Shown here in pieces: positions 1 to 13,307 of a DNA stretch of 64,000 nt. Every line of letters starts with the position of its first letter. Positions within the stretch are counted from its first letter, which is position 1. The position numbers and the translations under genes are program-made. The notes beneath the pieces were generated by a model that was not told the origin of the DNA, searched no databases, and saw nothing but the letters and a program-made list of their open reading frames with translations. This DNA is from Sinonovacula constricta (taxonomy: Eukaryota > Mollusca > Bivalvia > Cardiida > Solecurtidae). The DNA is taken from positions 7,172,583 through 7,236,582 of the forward strand of contig CM017569.1 in NCBI GenBank assembly GCA_007844125.1, read 5' to 3'.

Positions 1-12
1 AGGTAGGTAGGT

Positions 13-71
<59 letters not shown>

Positions 72-84
72 TAGGTAGGTAGGT
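1..84. repeat. (AGGY)n tetranucleotide microsatellite
   Basis: AGGT units flank a long uninterrupted run of AGGC units, followed by AGGT again. It is simple sequence with no coding meaning. Confidence 0.97.
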
Positions 85-125
85 AATACTTGAAGCCTGT
101 CTGGACACAACTGTCGCGTCTAGAC

Positions 126-353
126 AGATAGATAGATGGATGGATGGATGGATGAATGGATGGATGGATGGATGGTGGATGGATGGATAGATGGATGGAT
201 GGGTGGATGGTGGGTGGGTGGATGGATGGATGGATGGATGGTGGATGGATGGATGAATGGTGGGTGGATGGATGGATGGATGGATGGATGGATGGACGGA
301 CGGACGGACAGACAGACAGACAGACAGACACACAGACACACAGACAGACAGAT
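126..353. repeat. (GATG)n / (GACA)n compound microsatellite
   Basis: Imperfect GATG repeats (with GGTG interruptions) pass into GACG and then GACA repeats. All open frames across it are repeat-driven (Trp/Met/Asp-rich or Ile/His/Pro/Ser-rich) and are not genes. Confidence 0.97.
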
Positions 354-3300
354 TGCCGTTTTAGCTATATATGGGAACTAAACTGTTTCAAATACAATTA
401 TATAAGCCTTTCACCGGCGTCGTTTCTGGACCGTCCAGAGTTTTGGGGAGCTGCATTTTAGAAGCACGCAGGATCGACCCTGCATGACATTGACTACTCG
501 CGGTCAGTTATTCGTGCCTTGGAAGAAGAAGTACGCCTACGGAACAAATATGTATGACTTAAGAGACTAGACACGACAGTTGTGTCCAGGCAAGCTTTAA
601 ATATTAGCAGTAATATTGTTATCTGTTAAAACCTTTTATTATTCAGATATACATGATATGTACATGTATGAATGAACAATACTGCGTACAAATATTGCTT
701 ACTGGCTAGAAGAAAGGGTGGAAATGGGGAGCGAACTGCTATTAGAATGAGTGTTCTACTGACTATGCATATCTACTATACATATCTACTAGGCCGGGAT
801 ATTTCCGATTATCTTGCGCTAGACCTTACTGTGCCAGATTATTGATGACACAGGTCATTCGTACTCATCGGTTTTTTTGGTCGAATCCGGTAGCATGTAT
901 GAGCATTTATTTCACACGTAACTTTAGCTAAATAGCAAAATATAGAAATATAGAATATACAAATAAAAGCATAGAAACTATTGAATGTTTATTAATGGTT
1001 TCTATTGTCGCATGTAAGTGACTTGTGAAACAGTTGTCCCATTATATAATCTATGGCCTGTGTTATAGTAGAAGTGTTTATTTGCATCTTAAGACATGAT
1101 TGCTTTCCAATTTCCACTGCGTTATGCATTTTATTTACTACGGAATAGGTTTGACTATTGTTTGCACACCTGTAATCGATTAAAATGTCAATCTTACACC
1201 ACCGAAACAGCGCTTCTAATCTCTTTGATTATTGTTATACATCGTATAAAGATTATATACATAGACGAAAGCATATCGACATAACCAGTTCAAAGCAACC
1301 GGTAGACATGTGTTGGATGTACATTTCTGCTTTTTCAAGAATTTGAAAGATCCCATAATTAACTGGACATTCATTTAATAAGACGCGCCAAGATCTTGCA
1401 TTCGTTAATGTAACATTAGCCAATGAATCTGAATGAATGTGGTTGATTTCACAAATACATCTCATTGTTGTAGATCTTGTACATCGGCCACTAAGTGTCT
1501 TGCTACATGGCAACAGGACACGACTAAATACAACTGCTGTGACAATACCAACTGTCTACTTCTTTTGTAACTGATTACAAGCCAGCGGTTTTGTTTGTAG
1601 ATTAATGCATTTACGTCTAACTGTTAATATTACTTTAGGGTTACTCTTCAGAGTGTTTGCGAATTTAAATCCATAACAACTCTGACTGACACATTCAGAT
1701 TCTATCTCTATAACAATTTTAACAGATCCGGGTGAAAGATATTTATAGAAAAAAAATATTCGGATCATTAGGGAGCTGTAAATATTTTAGTCGATGAAAG
1801 TAAAATGCAAGAAAATGATAAAAAAAAACATATAAGCAAAACAGAAAGGTGATTTATTTTTGGTATGATCCCCTTGTGTGGCAGTCCGATGCATTACCGA
1901 ATTAGCAACTAAGTTTAAGCACATGTATAGTTTATGTATTGTATGAATTATCAATGGCAATGTTAACGTACACATTTCAAAATGACCTACCTTACGAGTT
2001 CTAACGGGCGCAATAGCAGATATGGCATAAAGACCAGATAAGGAGTAGACTAAGGAGAAAAGAAATGGTAAAATGGTATTGTTTTGGATCAGTTTCATGT
2101 TATGGTCTTGTTATTTGGAATTGTTTAGTATCGATTTCATTGTATTTCTAACACCAGTACGGCTTAAAGCTCGAAGCATCTACCAAAGATCTAAAGCATT
2201 GTCGTTCATACCCATTTTCTTGCAATGTCGATTTATTTCATTTACCTCTGTCACAGGCTCATAGTACTTTAGGTCACTTGATTCAATACGACTCCAGATC
2301 CCGATTGCAAAAACATTTCTCGACTGAAATCTCAGTTCAGATTTAAGATTTATTTTTCTCAATTCAGCTGAGTTACTTCTCAAATGAATTGCAAAGCATA
2401 TTTTGAGAAAAATCTCAGCTTTAACACAACAATGAGATTTTGCTCAAATAATTGAGACAGCTCTAATGCTTCTTATAGTAGAAAGAAAACAGATGACGAC
2501 TGTTGTCAGAGACGTTGGAGAAATCTAAAAGAAATGAAACGGTCTTAAGAAATCGCTTCTAAATGGCTTCTATGACAGGTGTATTTTTCCGTCTGGTAGG
2601 AGACTCTTTCGGCCAACGATCAGCTGGTGTGTGTTTACAAATAAAAATGATGTATATTTAACGTTGTAACAAATTTAAAAAAAAACTGTCACTTAATGAA
2701 AGTCACGATATTTTAGTGATATTAACTTAAGAATTAGCTGTATCAACCAGTTTAGCCAAAGCACTCGTTTTGTTTTTGTTTGTTGTTGATGTTGTTGTTG
2801 TTGTTGTTGTTTTGAGGGGGTGTTTGTTTGTTTGTTTGTTTGTTTTTTGTTTTTTGTTGTGCCGCGTAGCCGGTTTCCTTCATCTTTCCAAAAATAACCA
2901 GCTCAAGCGGCAGAAAATTGTCTATAAGAACAAGCGTTTATTTTCCCATCAAAGTAACATTTCTCTTCTTTTAAGTAAGTGGTGACAAACAATCAATGTT
3001 TACTTAAATGCTCATTGCAGACGTCAAAAAATCCGCGAACGGACGTCCTCGGAACAAGATTTATTTGTAAATAGGCAGCTTCTGCAAATGCTTACCTTAA
3101 AGCGTCGTTTATGAAATGATTTTTTTTTAAAAGTTTCAAATAGTCAACGCACTAAGCTTAACTTGTTTCGAATGAGTTAAAGATGAATTGTTTGAATAAT
3201 GTTAAATACAATGATGCCAGTAATTTAATTTGTTAGATTTTGAATCTACTAGTATTGACATACTGTGTTATTGTGAACATTCATGTTCTTAATTAACTTG

Positions 3301-4399
3301 CAAAAAAAAGAACAGAAACTAATTCCATGTTTTAGTTAAGCAATGAGAACGATTTATTTATAAGAAAATATCTTTAACTTAAACGCAAAGTGTAAGATAA
3401 ACACACTTCTCGACACATCATTAACCTCTTGTTTGTTTGTTGCTGTTTTCTTTTTTTTACGTCATCAATATTGCCATTGGCCGGTAGCCTATTACAGGGA
3501 TATATGTGATAATAAGGACCGATAACTCTGGATAGGAGGATGGCTTATTCCACACAATAAGGTTATCTTGCATACGGTTAAATTTATGGCGTTTTGATAT
3601 GTGGGGTTACAATTACATTTTCTTGTCATTACTTGTCTTTAAAAATAATTGTTACATTCTTAGTTGCTTGAAACAATTTCTTACATAGGTAATACGATGT
3701 ATGGATAGAGCGAAATCTGGCTTATCTGATTTCTACACTGTTTACTAATGCCGTATCGTTAGCAGGCTTAGAGAGCAAAACGCTACAAATGGTGACGTTC
3801 AGCAATGGTCGAGCAATGCAATTTTAAACAAGAGTTAAAGTATTGCCAGATGGAATAAAGGTTTCAAACATAATCTGACAAGTTTGACTTTATTTGTATC
3901 CGTGCAGGAATGAACTTGACTTAAACCGACTTGGTCACTGTTGGTCAGTTATATAAAACCAAAATGACTTATATAGTAAATTATTGTCGCTAGTCACTAA
4001 ATGTATATTATATTAACATGTAAAATAATTTGCATGTTTCAATATGTTTGTAGAAGCATTGAAGTTGTATAAAGAAATAAGCCATTTGATGGCCCAAAAT
4101 TTAGTATTATTTCGAACAACGCTAACAGGAATATACATCATGTGTATACTTCAATCATAAGTCAGTAAAAAATAGTACACTGATGTTACCAAGTTGTGTC
4201 TGCAGAACGTACATGCATAATACTATAATACAAGAGTTTTGGTGTTAATTGTATACAATCGACAATCATGCCTGCCAGGATGTGTTTTGAATATGCTGTC
4301 GCAAATGTTATTTCTGAACTTGAAATGATTTTGTATATCATTATATTTGACCGCTTGGACTTTCCTTCAAGCTGACATAGTAGTTAAATTTATTTTCAG
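354..4399. other. No gene seen; AT-rich intergenic or intronic DNA
   Basis: No convincing exon, RNA gene or mobile-element protein was found on either strand. Simple sequence occurs at about 2787-2853, a (GTT)n run followed by (GTTT)n. Because the gene at 4400-11810 lacks a start codon in its first recognised exon, some of this stretch is probably its upstream intron. Small upstream exons could have been missed by eye. Confidence 0.6.
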
Positions 4400-7300
4400 G
4401 CTGTTATCAACAATTTAGTGGCTGGAAGCACCATTGCAAGAGTACCTTATACAGGGATAGAGTAAGTTTTCATCGCCACTATTATCATTATCATCATCAG
4501 CAACAGCAGTACATGTAATAGTTGTTATAGCAAACCCTGTTCGTTTTCACGATCCCCAAAGCAATCTCTACGGTAATCGACATTATCAAAAAGACGTGTA
4601 CTATTCCAGTTTCGTAACTGGGTTAGTACATGAATGTTTGACATTTTGAATTTAAAGGATACATAAATAGTAAATTGTCGATATTTAGATAAATTATAGT
4701 GCATCATGCCTCCATACCGTGTACAAGTGCCTTATGGTTAAACAGTTCAACAACGTATGCTAAAAGCATTAAATCGCATCTTATCCAAATATATTTTACG
4801 ACAAAACTTTGAACGACTACACGTCGGCTGCCCTGTCCAACAACAGCCCATGTACTTGCATATTATCCACTTGTATTGTACGACGCGACTGTGTACTAGT
4901 ACATGGCGGCTATACGGTTCAGCATATATCATCTGTTTGTTATCCCAGTGTGACCTACGACGAGTCTACGTTTGAGTACATGGTGACTATCCAATTCAAC
5001 AAGACCACCCTGTCGGAAGACTTCATCACGGTCCTCGGTACGAACTTCTTGCAGATGCTCAAAGACAACAATAACGCCGTTTCCATGTCACAAGATGTCG
5101 CACTAACCGTAACAGGGTCGCCTACGTTCACCTACGGTGTTACACGAAAAGGTAATTTCAATTAATTAGGCAGCACTTTACCTGCTTCAAGTCAACAAAT
5201 AACTGAAATAATGTTGGCGGCGAGACAACCACTCTTAAAAACATATTCCCAAACAACAATATTCAAGTTATTTGGCGATCAGTATCCATTTAAAGCAGAC
5301 ACCCTATTGTCGTCACTGTGTAAAACATGCCACGAACACCTGGTTGATCCCTAGTCATATTATCTTGAAACCCTGTCGACATGCCGTCGAACGACCTTTA
5401 TATAACTTCTCTAGTGTTAGCAAGGGAGCTCTACCAGTACGATTTTAACGGTTTTGGTATGTCGCATCTCGGGTTTGAACCCGAGGCCTCCCGTTCTGGG
5501 AACCAACTTACTACGGATTTAGGAGCGGAATAGTCCAGTGGTAGGACGCACGACTCCGGATCATGGGATCCGTGGTTCGAACCCCGGACTGGTCGCCGCA
5601 AATTTGCTTGAGCAAGAAATTTACCTCGAATTGTTCCACTTCACCCGGGTGTATATTGGGGTACCTACGAGGGTTATTCGGGTCAGTAATATGACTTCCC
5701 AGTGCCATGTGTCGGCTGCCATAGTACGGGATTAATCTTATGCATCCATTGATCAGGGTGTAAGCTGTAAAGTCGACTGAATGAGCAGTAGCTTGAAAGT
5801 AGACTATAACTTGGTATAAACTATTAACTATTGCACTATTCCGGCCTGCCCTGCTTGTAAAGACCCATGCTCGTTCGTAACACCGGACATTTTATTATCA
5901 GAATTACCTATCACGTGTTACAGTTAGGTCTGTGGTGCGCATAGTTCTTCACAGGCATAGGCCTGTGGTCTTCCTCCACCAATAGTTAGCTGGATGTCGC
6001 CGGTATGATCATAATTGTGTCGGTGCGACGTAACAAACAAACATGTTACAGTTTCACTTCGAACTACACTCGGTGGCAACATCATTTTTCCATTGCATTC
6101 ACGTATGAAAGATACATGCTATTGTTTGTATCTTTCTCTGCGCCCATAAAATCTATATGTTTCTTATACAATTAAAGATGTTACTATCCTTGGACCTCTT
6201 TCTTGCGTCCAGACCATCTTTATCTTGCTCTTACAATTAAATTTGCTAATTTTACTTTAAATTTTACAGCCTCCAAATCATCCACTTGTTTTTAGCTCAA
6301 ACAGCGATGTTACGCGTATTATTTTGCCCTTCCCCAGCACCCATATCATCTTCCTTTTCCTGGTAGCCAATTCCATATTAACTATCATTGTACCATCCTC
6401 CAGCGCCCATAACCTCGTCATGTTTCTGGTATCAAGAACGAGGGACGTGTGTGGACAAGGGTCTGTGTGAGCTCAAAGATGGCCAACAGTTATGCAAGTA
6501 AGTTAAATACCCCTCTCTTTATATATATTTAGGTCTCTGTTCGTTTAGTTAAATGACATGCTCGTAAAATAAATATCATGTGCTTATTTCTTATGCATAC
6601 GAAATATGGATGGGATGACCACAATAGTAATGTGTTGGCAAGAAAATTGGATCTGGGACATAAAAGGTAACTGTAGTACAAGGCACAATTTAGAATGAAA
6701 GTTATTGCGCCATTTGTTACAACTGATTTCGATTGCACAGAAGCATGCATAGATTGGTATAAAAAATGAGCATCGTGTTATACTGTATGGAAATAAATGT
6801 GAGATTTGCACATAATACTGGTAATCACTAACTACCCAAAACGAGCAAGGATTGCATGGAAAAGCAAACTAAACATCTTGAACAAAAGTAATGTCAGCAA
6901 AAAGTGAAGATGATAAAACGTAAATCAGAATAATCCGTCTCATTTTAAAAAAAAAGTAGTGCCGATAAAGCTAGAAATTATGATGTGACATGCTGAGGCA
7001 CTCTTGTGCCTATGACAATTAGAAAATCATTTTAAATGCATGCTTAAGTATTTTTAAGCAGGAATAAAAAAAATAGGTCGAATGATACTTGTAATGGAAT
7101 AAACATGTTGAAGAAACAAAGCATAAACGGAAAAGTAAATGTAAAATGAATGTAAACTTGTATGTTTATTGTGTAAGCTTTAATTTGTTCTTTGTAATAA
7201 CTTATGCTAGAACCTCATTAAAATATACATAAAAATGTCGAGGGTGATGACGACAATAATGATAATGTTCATGGCAAAGAATTTATATTTAGCACAAAGC

Positions 7301-10300
7301 AGTAAGCCAAAGACGGTATATTGCTAAGTATATAATGAAAGTAACTGCGCCATATTTAGCCATAATGAAGGAAGTGGTGTTTGCACGTGGATTTTAGAGA
7401 GTGTATGCATATGTCTTATGTTTAAGATATGCATAAATAATGTTTTCCATATGTGCTTTACAATATTTACAATATTTAGATGTGAAGAGACGACCTGTGG
7501 GGATAACAACCTGGCGATCATCCTTGGAGTGTGCCTGCCCGTCATCTTCTTGCTGATGGTGGCACTGCTACTGGTGGCTTATATATTCCGTCGGTCCCGC
7601 CGAGCCGGCAAGAATGCTAGCGGAACTGACGAAACAATATTCACATCCAGGTTTGTGTCACACTGATCTCTTCTGTTTTCTTTTTTTTTTGTACTAATTT
7701 GTGCTGTGTGAGTGTCAAAGGGAATGTGCTCATTACACATTGTTGTTGAGAAACACATTTGATGGTGAATGAAACTGTTGGGCCTTATATGGAAACGTTC
7801 GATTGACCAAGATATGTCAGAATGTTTGTATGAAAAAAAAACTAAAACCCATATCGATCTTAATCCCTTGAGTGCTTCTTGGTTATATTAATGATGATAG
7901 ATCTAAAAATCGATAAAATATTTTATAAAGACAAGTATGAAAACCAGAACTAAAAACGGGAATCTTTTTTGACAATTAACCTACACATAATAATTAAAAA
8001 CATATTCTAGCACTATCAATATTTTACCTCTATAAACAAAGAAGCATTCTGATAAAATAAACGATATATAACGGTATAAATCGAGACTTTTTTACTGCAA
8101 TACAAAAGCTGTTCCTTTTACTATCTCTACCCATTTTCGTATTGTTGACCAAGCTGACATATTGTGATAAGCTGTTATTTTCGTTCAAATGGCCTTCGCC
8201 TGAAACTTTACCCTATCTTGGAAAGTAAAACTGTTTTGTTTTACTCAAAGTACTTATAACATTAGTATTAGATTATGAGAATAATAAATAAATAAAATTT
8301 GCAATTTCGTAGGTTGTTGATACTTCTTTTAGAACTAAAATAACCAGGAAGTACGTGGGGGTGAAATAGAACATTCAAACAAGGGAAACAACTTATCAAC
8401 ATTGCGTAAATTGTAGTTCGCATTTGTGTCCCTTGTAAATTACAAGCTCTTGTAGAACGTGTCAGCCAGCGCGATTAAATTAAAACGCACCTGATAGTTC
8501 GCATTTGTGTGCCTTTTAAATCACAAACTATTGAAGAACGTGTCAGCCAGCGCGATTAAATTAAAACGCACCTGATAGTTCGCATTTGTGTGCCTTTTAA
8601 ATCGCAAGCTATTGTAGAACGTGTCAGCCAGCGCGATTAAATTAAAACGCACCTGATAGTTCGCATTTGTGTGCCTTTTAAATCACAAACTATTGAAGAA
8701 CGTGTCAGCCAGCGCGATTAAATTAAAACGCACCTGATAGTTCGCATTTGTGTGCCTTTTAAATCGCAAGCTATTGTAGAACGTGTCAGCCAGCGCGATT
8801 AAATTAAAACGCACCTGATAGTTCGCATTTGTGTGCCTTTTAAATCACAAACTATTGAAGAACGTGTCAGCCAGCGCGATTAAATTAAAACGCGCCTGAA
8901 CTCGATGTATATTATTATATATTGGGCGTTAGATCACGTAAACTTAAAATCAAATTTCTAAACAAACTAGATGTCAAACTTCATATATATATATTACTGT
9001 TATTTGTTGATATATATCCTTGGACATTATTTAAATACAATAAAGTACAAAAAGCATACGCGCCACTTTTTTTAAATGGCATCGTTATTAAACCTCAACA
9101 TTGTTTGATTAAAAGAAACGGCACATGGGGTGAATAAAATGTGTGGAAAGAGAAGCATTGCGATATTATGTAACATGTTTAACTATTTACGTGCATTGTA
9201 TACATTTGTTGGATAGATCCATTGTCAGAATAAGTTAAATCAGTGTTGAAGCATAGACCCAATTACAAGCTCAGGTACCAATACTATTAAAAAACTGACA
9301 TCATTTGGTTTAGATTATTTGCACAGAGGCACAAAATTACTTTTACACTTTTTAAGTTTTTTATAATAGATCAGTTATAAACAAAACTAAACAGTTGTCT
9401 TATTTTAGCTGAACTAGCATACAGCTCGAGGAATTATCTTTATTGTCATTCTATTTTAAACAAATCTAAGATTATGACACTCTAATCCAAACATAACATC
9501 TTTCATATAATAAGTTTTTTATGCTCCCGAAGGTTGGTAATATAGTAATCGAACCGTATGTCCGTCCGTCTGTCTGTCTATCCAATAACTCCGTCATTCC
9601 ATTTGGATTTTAAAATAACTTTTAAAATGTTAAACTTATAAAGACGACGTGTCGCGCACAAGACTACGGTCGGTTACTCGAAGGTCAATGTCACAAACCC
9701 TGGTAGTGTGCTGGTGGTCGTGTCTGCTCAGTTACTCTGTCATTGCTTGAGAGATATTGAAATAACTTATCAGAAATGCCAAACACGTGAAGGCGACGTG
9801 TCGCGCTGAAGACCTAGGTCGGTTACTCGAAGATTAAGGTCACACTTTCAGGTCACCGTCATAATCCCTGGTAGTGCACTGGTGATCGTGTCCGCTCAGA
9901 TACTCTGTCATTTCTGGAAGGATTTTGAAATAATCTGGGGCAGAAATGTCAAACTCATGAAGACGACATGTCGCGCACAAGGCCCAGGTCGGTTAGTCGA
10001 AGGTCAATGTCACAGTTATAGGTCAAAGTCATAATCTTTGGCAGTGCACTGGTTGTCGTGTCCTCTCAGTAACTCTGTCATTTCTTGGGGGATTTTGAAA
10101 TAACCTGGCAGAAAAGTCAAACACATGAAAACGACGTGTAGCGCACAAGACCCACGTCGGTTACTCGTAGGTCAAGGTCACACTTACAGGTCAAAGTCAT
10201 TATACCTAGACGTGCACTGGTGGTTGTGTCCGCTCAGTAACTCTGTTATATCTGGAGGAATTATGGAATAACCTGGCAGATGTGGCATTTACATGAGGAC

Positions 10301-11810
10301 GAGATGTCGCGTACAAGACCCAGGTCAGTTATTTGAAGGTCAAGGTCACACTTACATGTCAAAGCCATAATTCCTAGAAGTTCACTGGTGGTCGTGTCCG
10401 CTCAGTAACTCTGTCATTTCATGAGGGATTTTGAAATAACCTGGCAGAAATGTCAAACACGACGTGTCGCACAAGAACCAGCATATTCAGACGATGTGAC
10501 CCAGTTTCGCATCCCTTAGATCTATCGTGATAGTGCATTAGCCTATTGAAACATATGATAGTAGGTAAAAAAAGCACTATGGTTATATACATACATCTAA
10601 TGTTATTGTTATTTTTATAACTCAAATACTTCCACGACAATTACAAAATTTGCTTTACAGAACATCACTTCTGGGGCATATGTCTGTTTATTGTCATATA
10701 TCATGCAACACTGTTAGACTTCTGTTCAAGCTATTTAACGTTTATATGACATTTTCATTTCAGAGGAAAATCTTGATTATACGTTCAAATAATAATGTTC
10801 TCACGTACAGTGTATATTTGAAACGTGAACTTTCGGGCTTTAAAATGGTAATGGATGTCCGGGTAGACTTCGTGTCGAGTGTGATCTTCAGTGGGTTTTA
10901 ATTGTTGCTTAAAGAATACAATAGAAGCAACAATAGCCTGGGAATATACGTATTATTGACAAGTTTAAAAAGTTCTTAATTTCTAAAACATTAATTTTAT
11001 AAACGTAAGACGATTTTGACGAGTTAATATCATTTTACCAGTCTATCAATATTGTACAATCACACTCTTCAGAACATTTTTTGCCATTGCGTAGTGCAAT
11101 TCTTTCTTCTTTTTCAGTGACAATCAGACCATGCCGATTGAACCAAGCAGTTTATTTGCAGAAAATGTCCCAACATTCGTTCACATACTCAGGTAGGTTT
11201 ATGAAAAAATCAGAAACGTTTGCTAGAAGCTATAATTGATGGATTTTTGACGTTTTCGAACGTTGGCTATAATGTTTTTGAGTTTGCAGCTTTTTTAATG
11301 CATCTTATGCGCCGACATATTCATTTGAACAATGATGTCTTTGTCGGTTCATACGGGTGGATGAAGACCGCAGGTGAAAGTCTGTTTAAGTATCATAGGC
11401 ACAACAGGTCGCAGATGTAGGTCTGTGTAGGTATCTTCTGGCAACGTTTTCATCTGGTTAGGAGTTAATCAATAATTTCGTCATGTGTATACGTTATGTG
11501 TATAAGTCATGTGTTTACGTCATTCAGTATGCTGATTGGCTCGATAGTAACGCGAAAATTGAAAAACGTATAAATTGCGGAGCGTTTGGCCTTGTTTGAC
11601 ATGTACCTAAAATTTTAACGTTTTAATTTGGATATTAAATTTACGTTATATCCTCGTATTGTCCTCTGTATTTGCAGGAGTCCCTCTATCGACATGTTAC
11701 ACGGCGAATCCAGGTCCAGTCTACCCTTGGACATGGCATTCTCAGAAGAATATGAGGATATTGAAGTCCCGTTCCAAAACCAACACATGTACCGTCGCTC
11801 CATGCATTAG
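4400..11810 (+). CDS. Single-pass membrane protein, C-terminal part (6 exons)
   Basis: Six exons join without a stop, every intron phase matching: 4400-4461, 4949-5151, 6437-6497, 7480-7650, 11118-11192 and 11678-11810 (stop TAG). Each is bounded by AG/GT. Together they encode 234 residues. An ectodomain of about 119 residues has an N-glycosylation motif (FNKTT) and a Cys cluster (C93, C99, C108, C110, C115) resembling part of an EGF module. A strong hydrophobic segment follows at about residues 120-147, then a basic RRSRR stop-transfer and a tail of about 87 residues rich in Ser, acidic and aromatic residues. The order suggests a type I surface protein; a SEA-EGF-TM mucin-like or receptor protein is possible, but I do not recognise the family. 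The 5' exons and signal peptide are not identified. The 75-bp exon 11118-11192 starts and ends in the same phase, so it could be skipped without breaking the frame. Confidence 0.72.
5414..5516 (-). mobile_element. Truncated tRNA-headed SINE (family S1)
   Basis: On the minus strand this has a box-B-like GGGTTCAAACCC followed by GCGACATACCAAAACCG and GAGCTCCCTTGCTAAC. The same order occurs in the complete copy at 49705-50001. Only the head region is present. It lies in an intron of the membrane-protein gene. Confidence 0.75.
5521..5835 (+). mobile_element. tRNA-derived SINE (family S2)
   Basis: The head has a good box A (TAGTCCAGTGG) and box B (GGTTCGAACCC) at tRNA-like spacing. The T-stem has two mismatches, so this is a tRNA-derived promoter and not a functional tRNA. 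A non-tRNA body follows (CACCCGGGTGTATATTGGGG and onward), fading at about 5835. The right boundary is approximate. Confidence 0.7.
5836..7479. other. Introns of the membrane-protein gene; no other feature
   Basis: Apart from the 61-bp exon at 6437-6497, nothing coding or repetitive stood out in this AT-rich stretch. Confidence 0.55.
8416..8898. repeat. 81-bp tandem repeat with 162-bp higher-order period
   Basis: Six units begin at 8416, 8497, 8578, 8659, 8740 and 8821, each starting GTTCGCATTTGTGTG and containing GTCAGCCAGCGCGATTAAAT. Units 2, 4 and 6 share ATCACAAACTATTGAAG; units 3 and 5 share ATCGCAAGCTATTGTAG. Unit 1 is the most diverged. The true period is therefore a 162-bp dimer. It lies in the intron between 7651 and 11117. 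Confidence 0.95.
8899..9520. other. Intronic DNA, nothing recognised
   Basis: AT-rich sequence between two tandem arrays, with no gene or repeat call. Confidence 0.5.
9540..10485. repeat. Diverged ~175-bp tandem array rich in AGGTCA half-sites
   Basis: About five diverged units each run: GTGTCCGCTCAGTAACTCTG, a GATTTTGAAATAACCTGG block, an ACGTGTCGCGCACAAGACC block, then GTCGGTTACTCGAAGGTCA and a second ACAGGTCAAAGTCAT block. The left edge starts with a pyrimidine-rich GTCCGTCCGTCTGTCTGTC segment. It resembles a repeat type seen widely in mollusc genomes (recollection, not checked). It lies in the same intron as the 81-bp array. Confidence 0.85.
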
Positions 11811-12460
11811 TAACCCAAGCCTGGATACGTCCATACAGAGACGGTTATTTTAGCTTGAAAAAATATTTATAACAGTGATCCGCACATGCAGGAAGTGTAA
11901 TATTGCAAGTTCAATTTGTTATAATTGAATTTATCCAGGCCATATGGAAGTGTTGACGTCTTAACAGGGACACGTCGCAATTGCATTTACCCGGGTCTTC
12001 ACTGGTTCATGCGGACAAGACTACTCTAAGAATGCGAAATTCTTAACTGCATTTCCAGGGTTTTAACTTGTCCATACTGAAACGGTTCCTCTAGCCTGTG
12101 AAATTATCCAGTGTGTTTGGCTTGATCTTTACTCGCCCTTTCAGAAACGCATACTTGCGAAATTAACAATTTATTTGCCCCGATCTTAAATCGCCCGTTC
12201 AGAAGCGAGTACCTGTTAGCATATGGAATTTCGTTATTGCATGGACCCTGACCTTTAGAGGAACGTTGTCTCAGTAATCAGAGTTTCGAATTAAGGTCAA
12301 CATCTATTTTAATGAGTATACGTTTACCAAACAAAGGTCTCCTATTGTGACTTCTTATATGAAAATATAATCTTCGTTTGCTAGATGTTAAGGCAATGTC
12401 ATTTGCTAGACAAAACTACATTCACTATGTGCGAAATGGAACACATTGAATGTGTTCTAT

Positions 12461-12466
12461 AATAAA
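12461..12466 (+). terminator. Polyadenylation signal of the membrane-protein gene
   Basis: This is the first clear AATAAA after the stop codon at 11808-11810. It gives a 3' UTR of about 650 bp (11811 to about 12480), just before the AT microsatellite. Confidence 0.55.
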
Positions 12467-12477
12467 GTTTTGGGTTG

Positions 12478-12479
<2 letters not shown>

Positions 12480-12560
<81 letters not shown>
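12480..12560. repeat. (AT)n microsatellite
   Basis: About 80 bp of uninterrupted AT dinucleotides. Confidence 0.98.
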
Positions 12561-12562
<2 letters not shown>

Positions 12563-13300
12563 CTAAACAATTGTTAATTTTTGATGATGTATAACGGTTC
12601 TATTTATGTATGCAATACGTAAAAGAAAACTGATTTATTTCGTGATTTTTACAAAACATCTTAAATATTGAAAATATGAAAGTTTGAATTTGTTATCTAC
12701 AATACTTTTTGTAAACTTTGTGTATGCCATTGTTGTAAATAGTTTGCTAAGTAATATATGCTCAGTAGAATGCAGCTGTTCATATCGTGTACATAATATA
12801 TCTCTGTCTCTGTATTAAAGACTGTTTCTACTTTTGTCTTGTGAGGTTTTCAAAACTGTGTCACATTGTGTTAAAACACAATTATAGTGTATAATTCAGT
12901 AAGGTTAAAGACCACGTGATTTGTGCCTTTACTCTTGTATAGTCAATCATATCGAAATAAACCAACCATGTTGTTTTTTTATCTTAAAATTGTATCCTTA
13001 TTTTAATTAATCATGATTTTGTTGAGTGTTGGCGTTGGCTTTAGAAAAGAAAATTTTCAGACAACACAGCGGGATTGAAAATAGAATAATTTGCTCAAGA
13101 GTACACGCATTTTAAAGAGATCAAGCTTTGAAAAAGCGTAGATAGGGTGACATTATATAGTCAAACTTGTGTGTATATTTGATATTTCGTTGAAAGAAAT
13201 TATTTTGCAAGCTCACCTGCATTGTTTTACGTTTTACCCAAAACTAAACATCACACAACTAATGTGATCATGCTATTTTATTATCCTTGTTATCTTTTAC
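12561..13300. other. No feature seen
   Basis: AT-rich sequence downstream of the membrane-protein gene. No exon or repeat was recognised. Confidence 0.5.
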
Positions 13301-13307
13301 AACCGGG

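Noticed and set aside
120..461. Long open frames over the first 460 bases on both strands
   Set aside because: They are read-through of tetranucleotide repeats; composition is purely repeat-driven.
1253..1513. Minus-strand 86-residue ORF
   Set aside because: No recognisable motif, no splice or promoter support, and composition like random AT-rich DNA.
5521..5592. Functional tRNA gene
   Set aside because: The T-stem has two mismatches and a SINE-type body follows.
8416..8898. CRISPR-like array
   Set aside because: The whole 81-bp unit repeats without unique spacers, and the sequence is eukaryotic.
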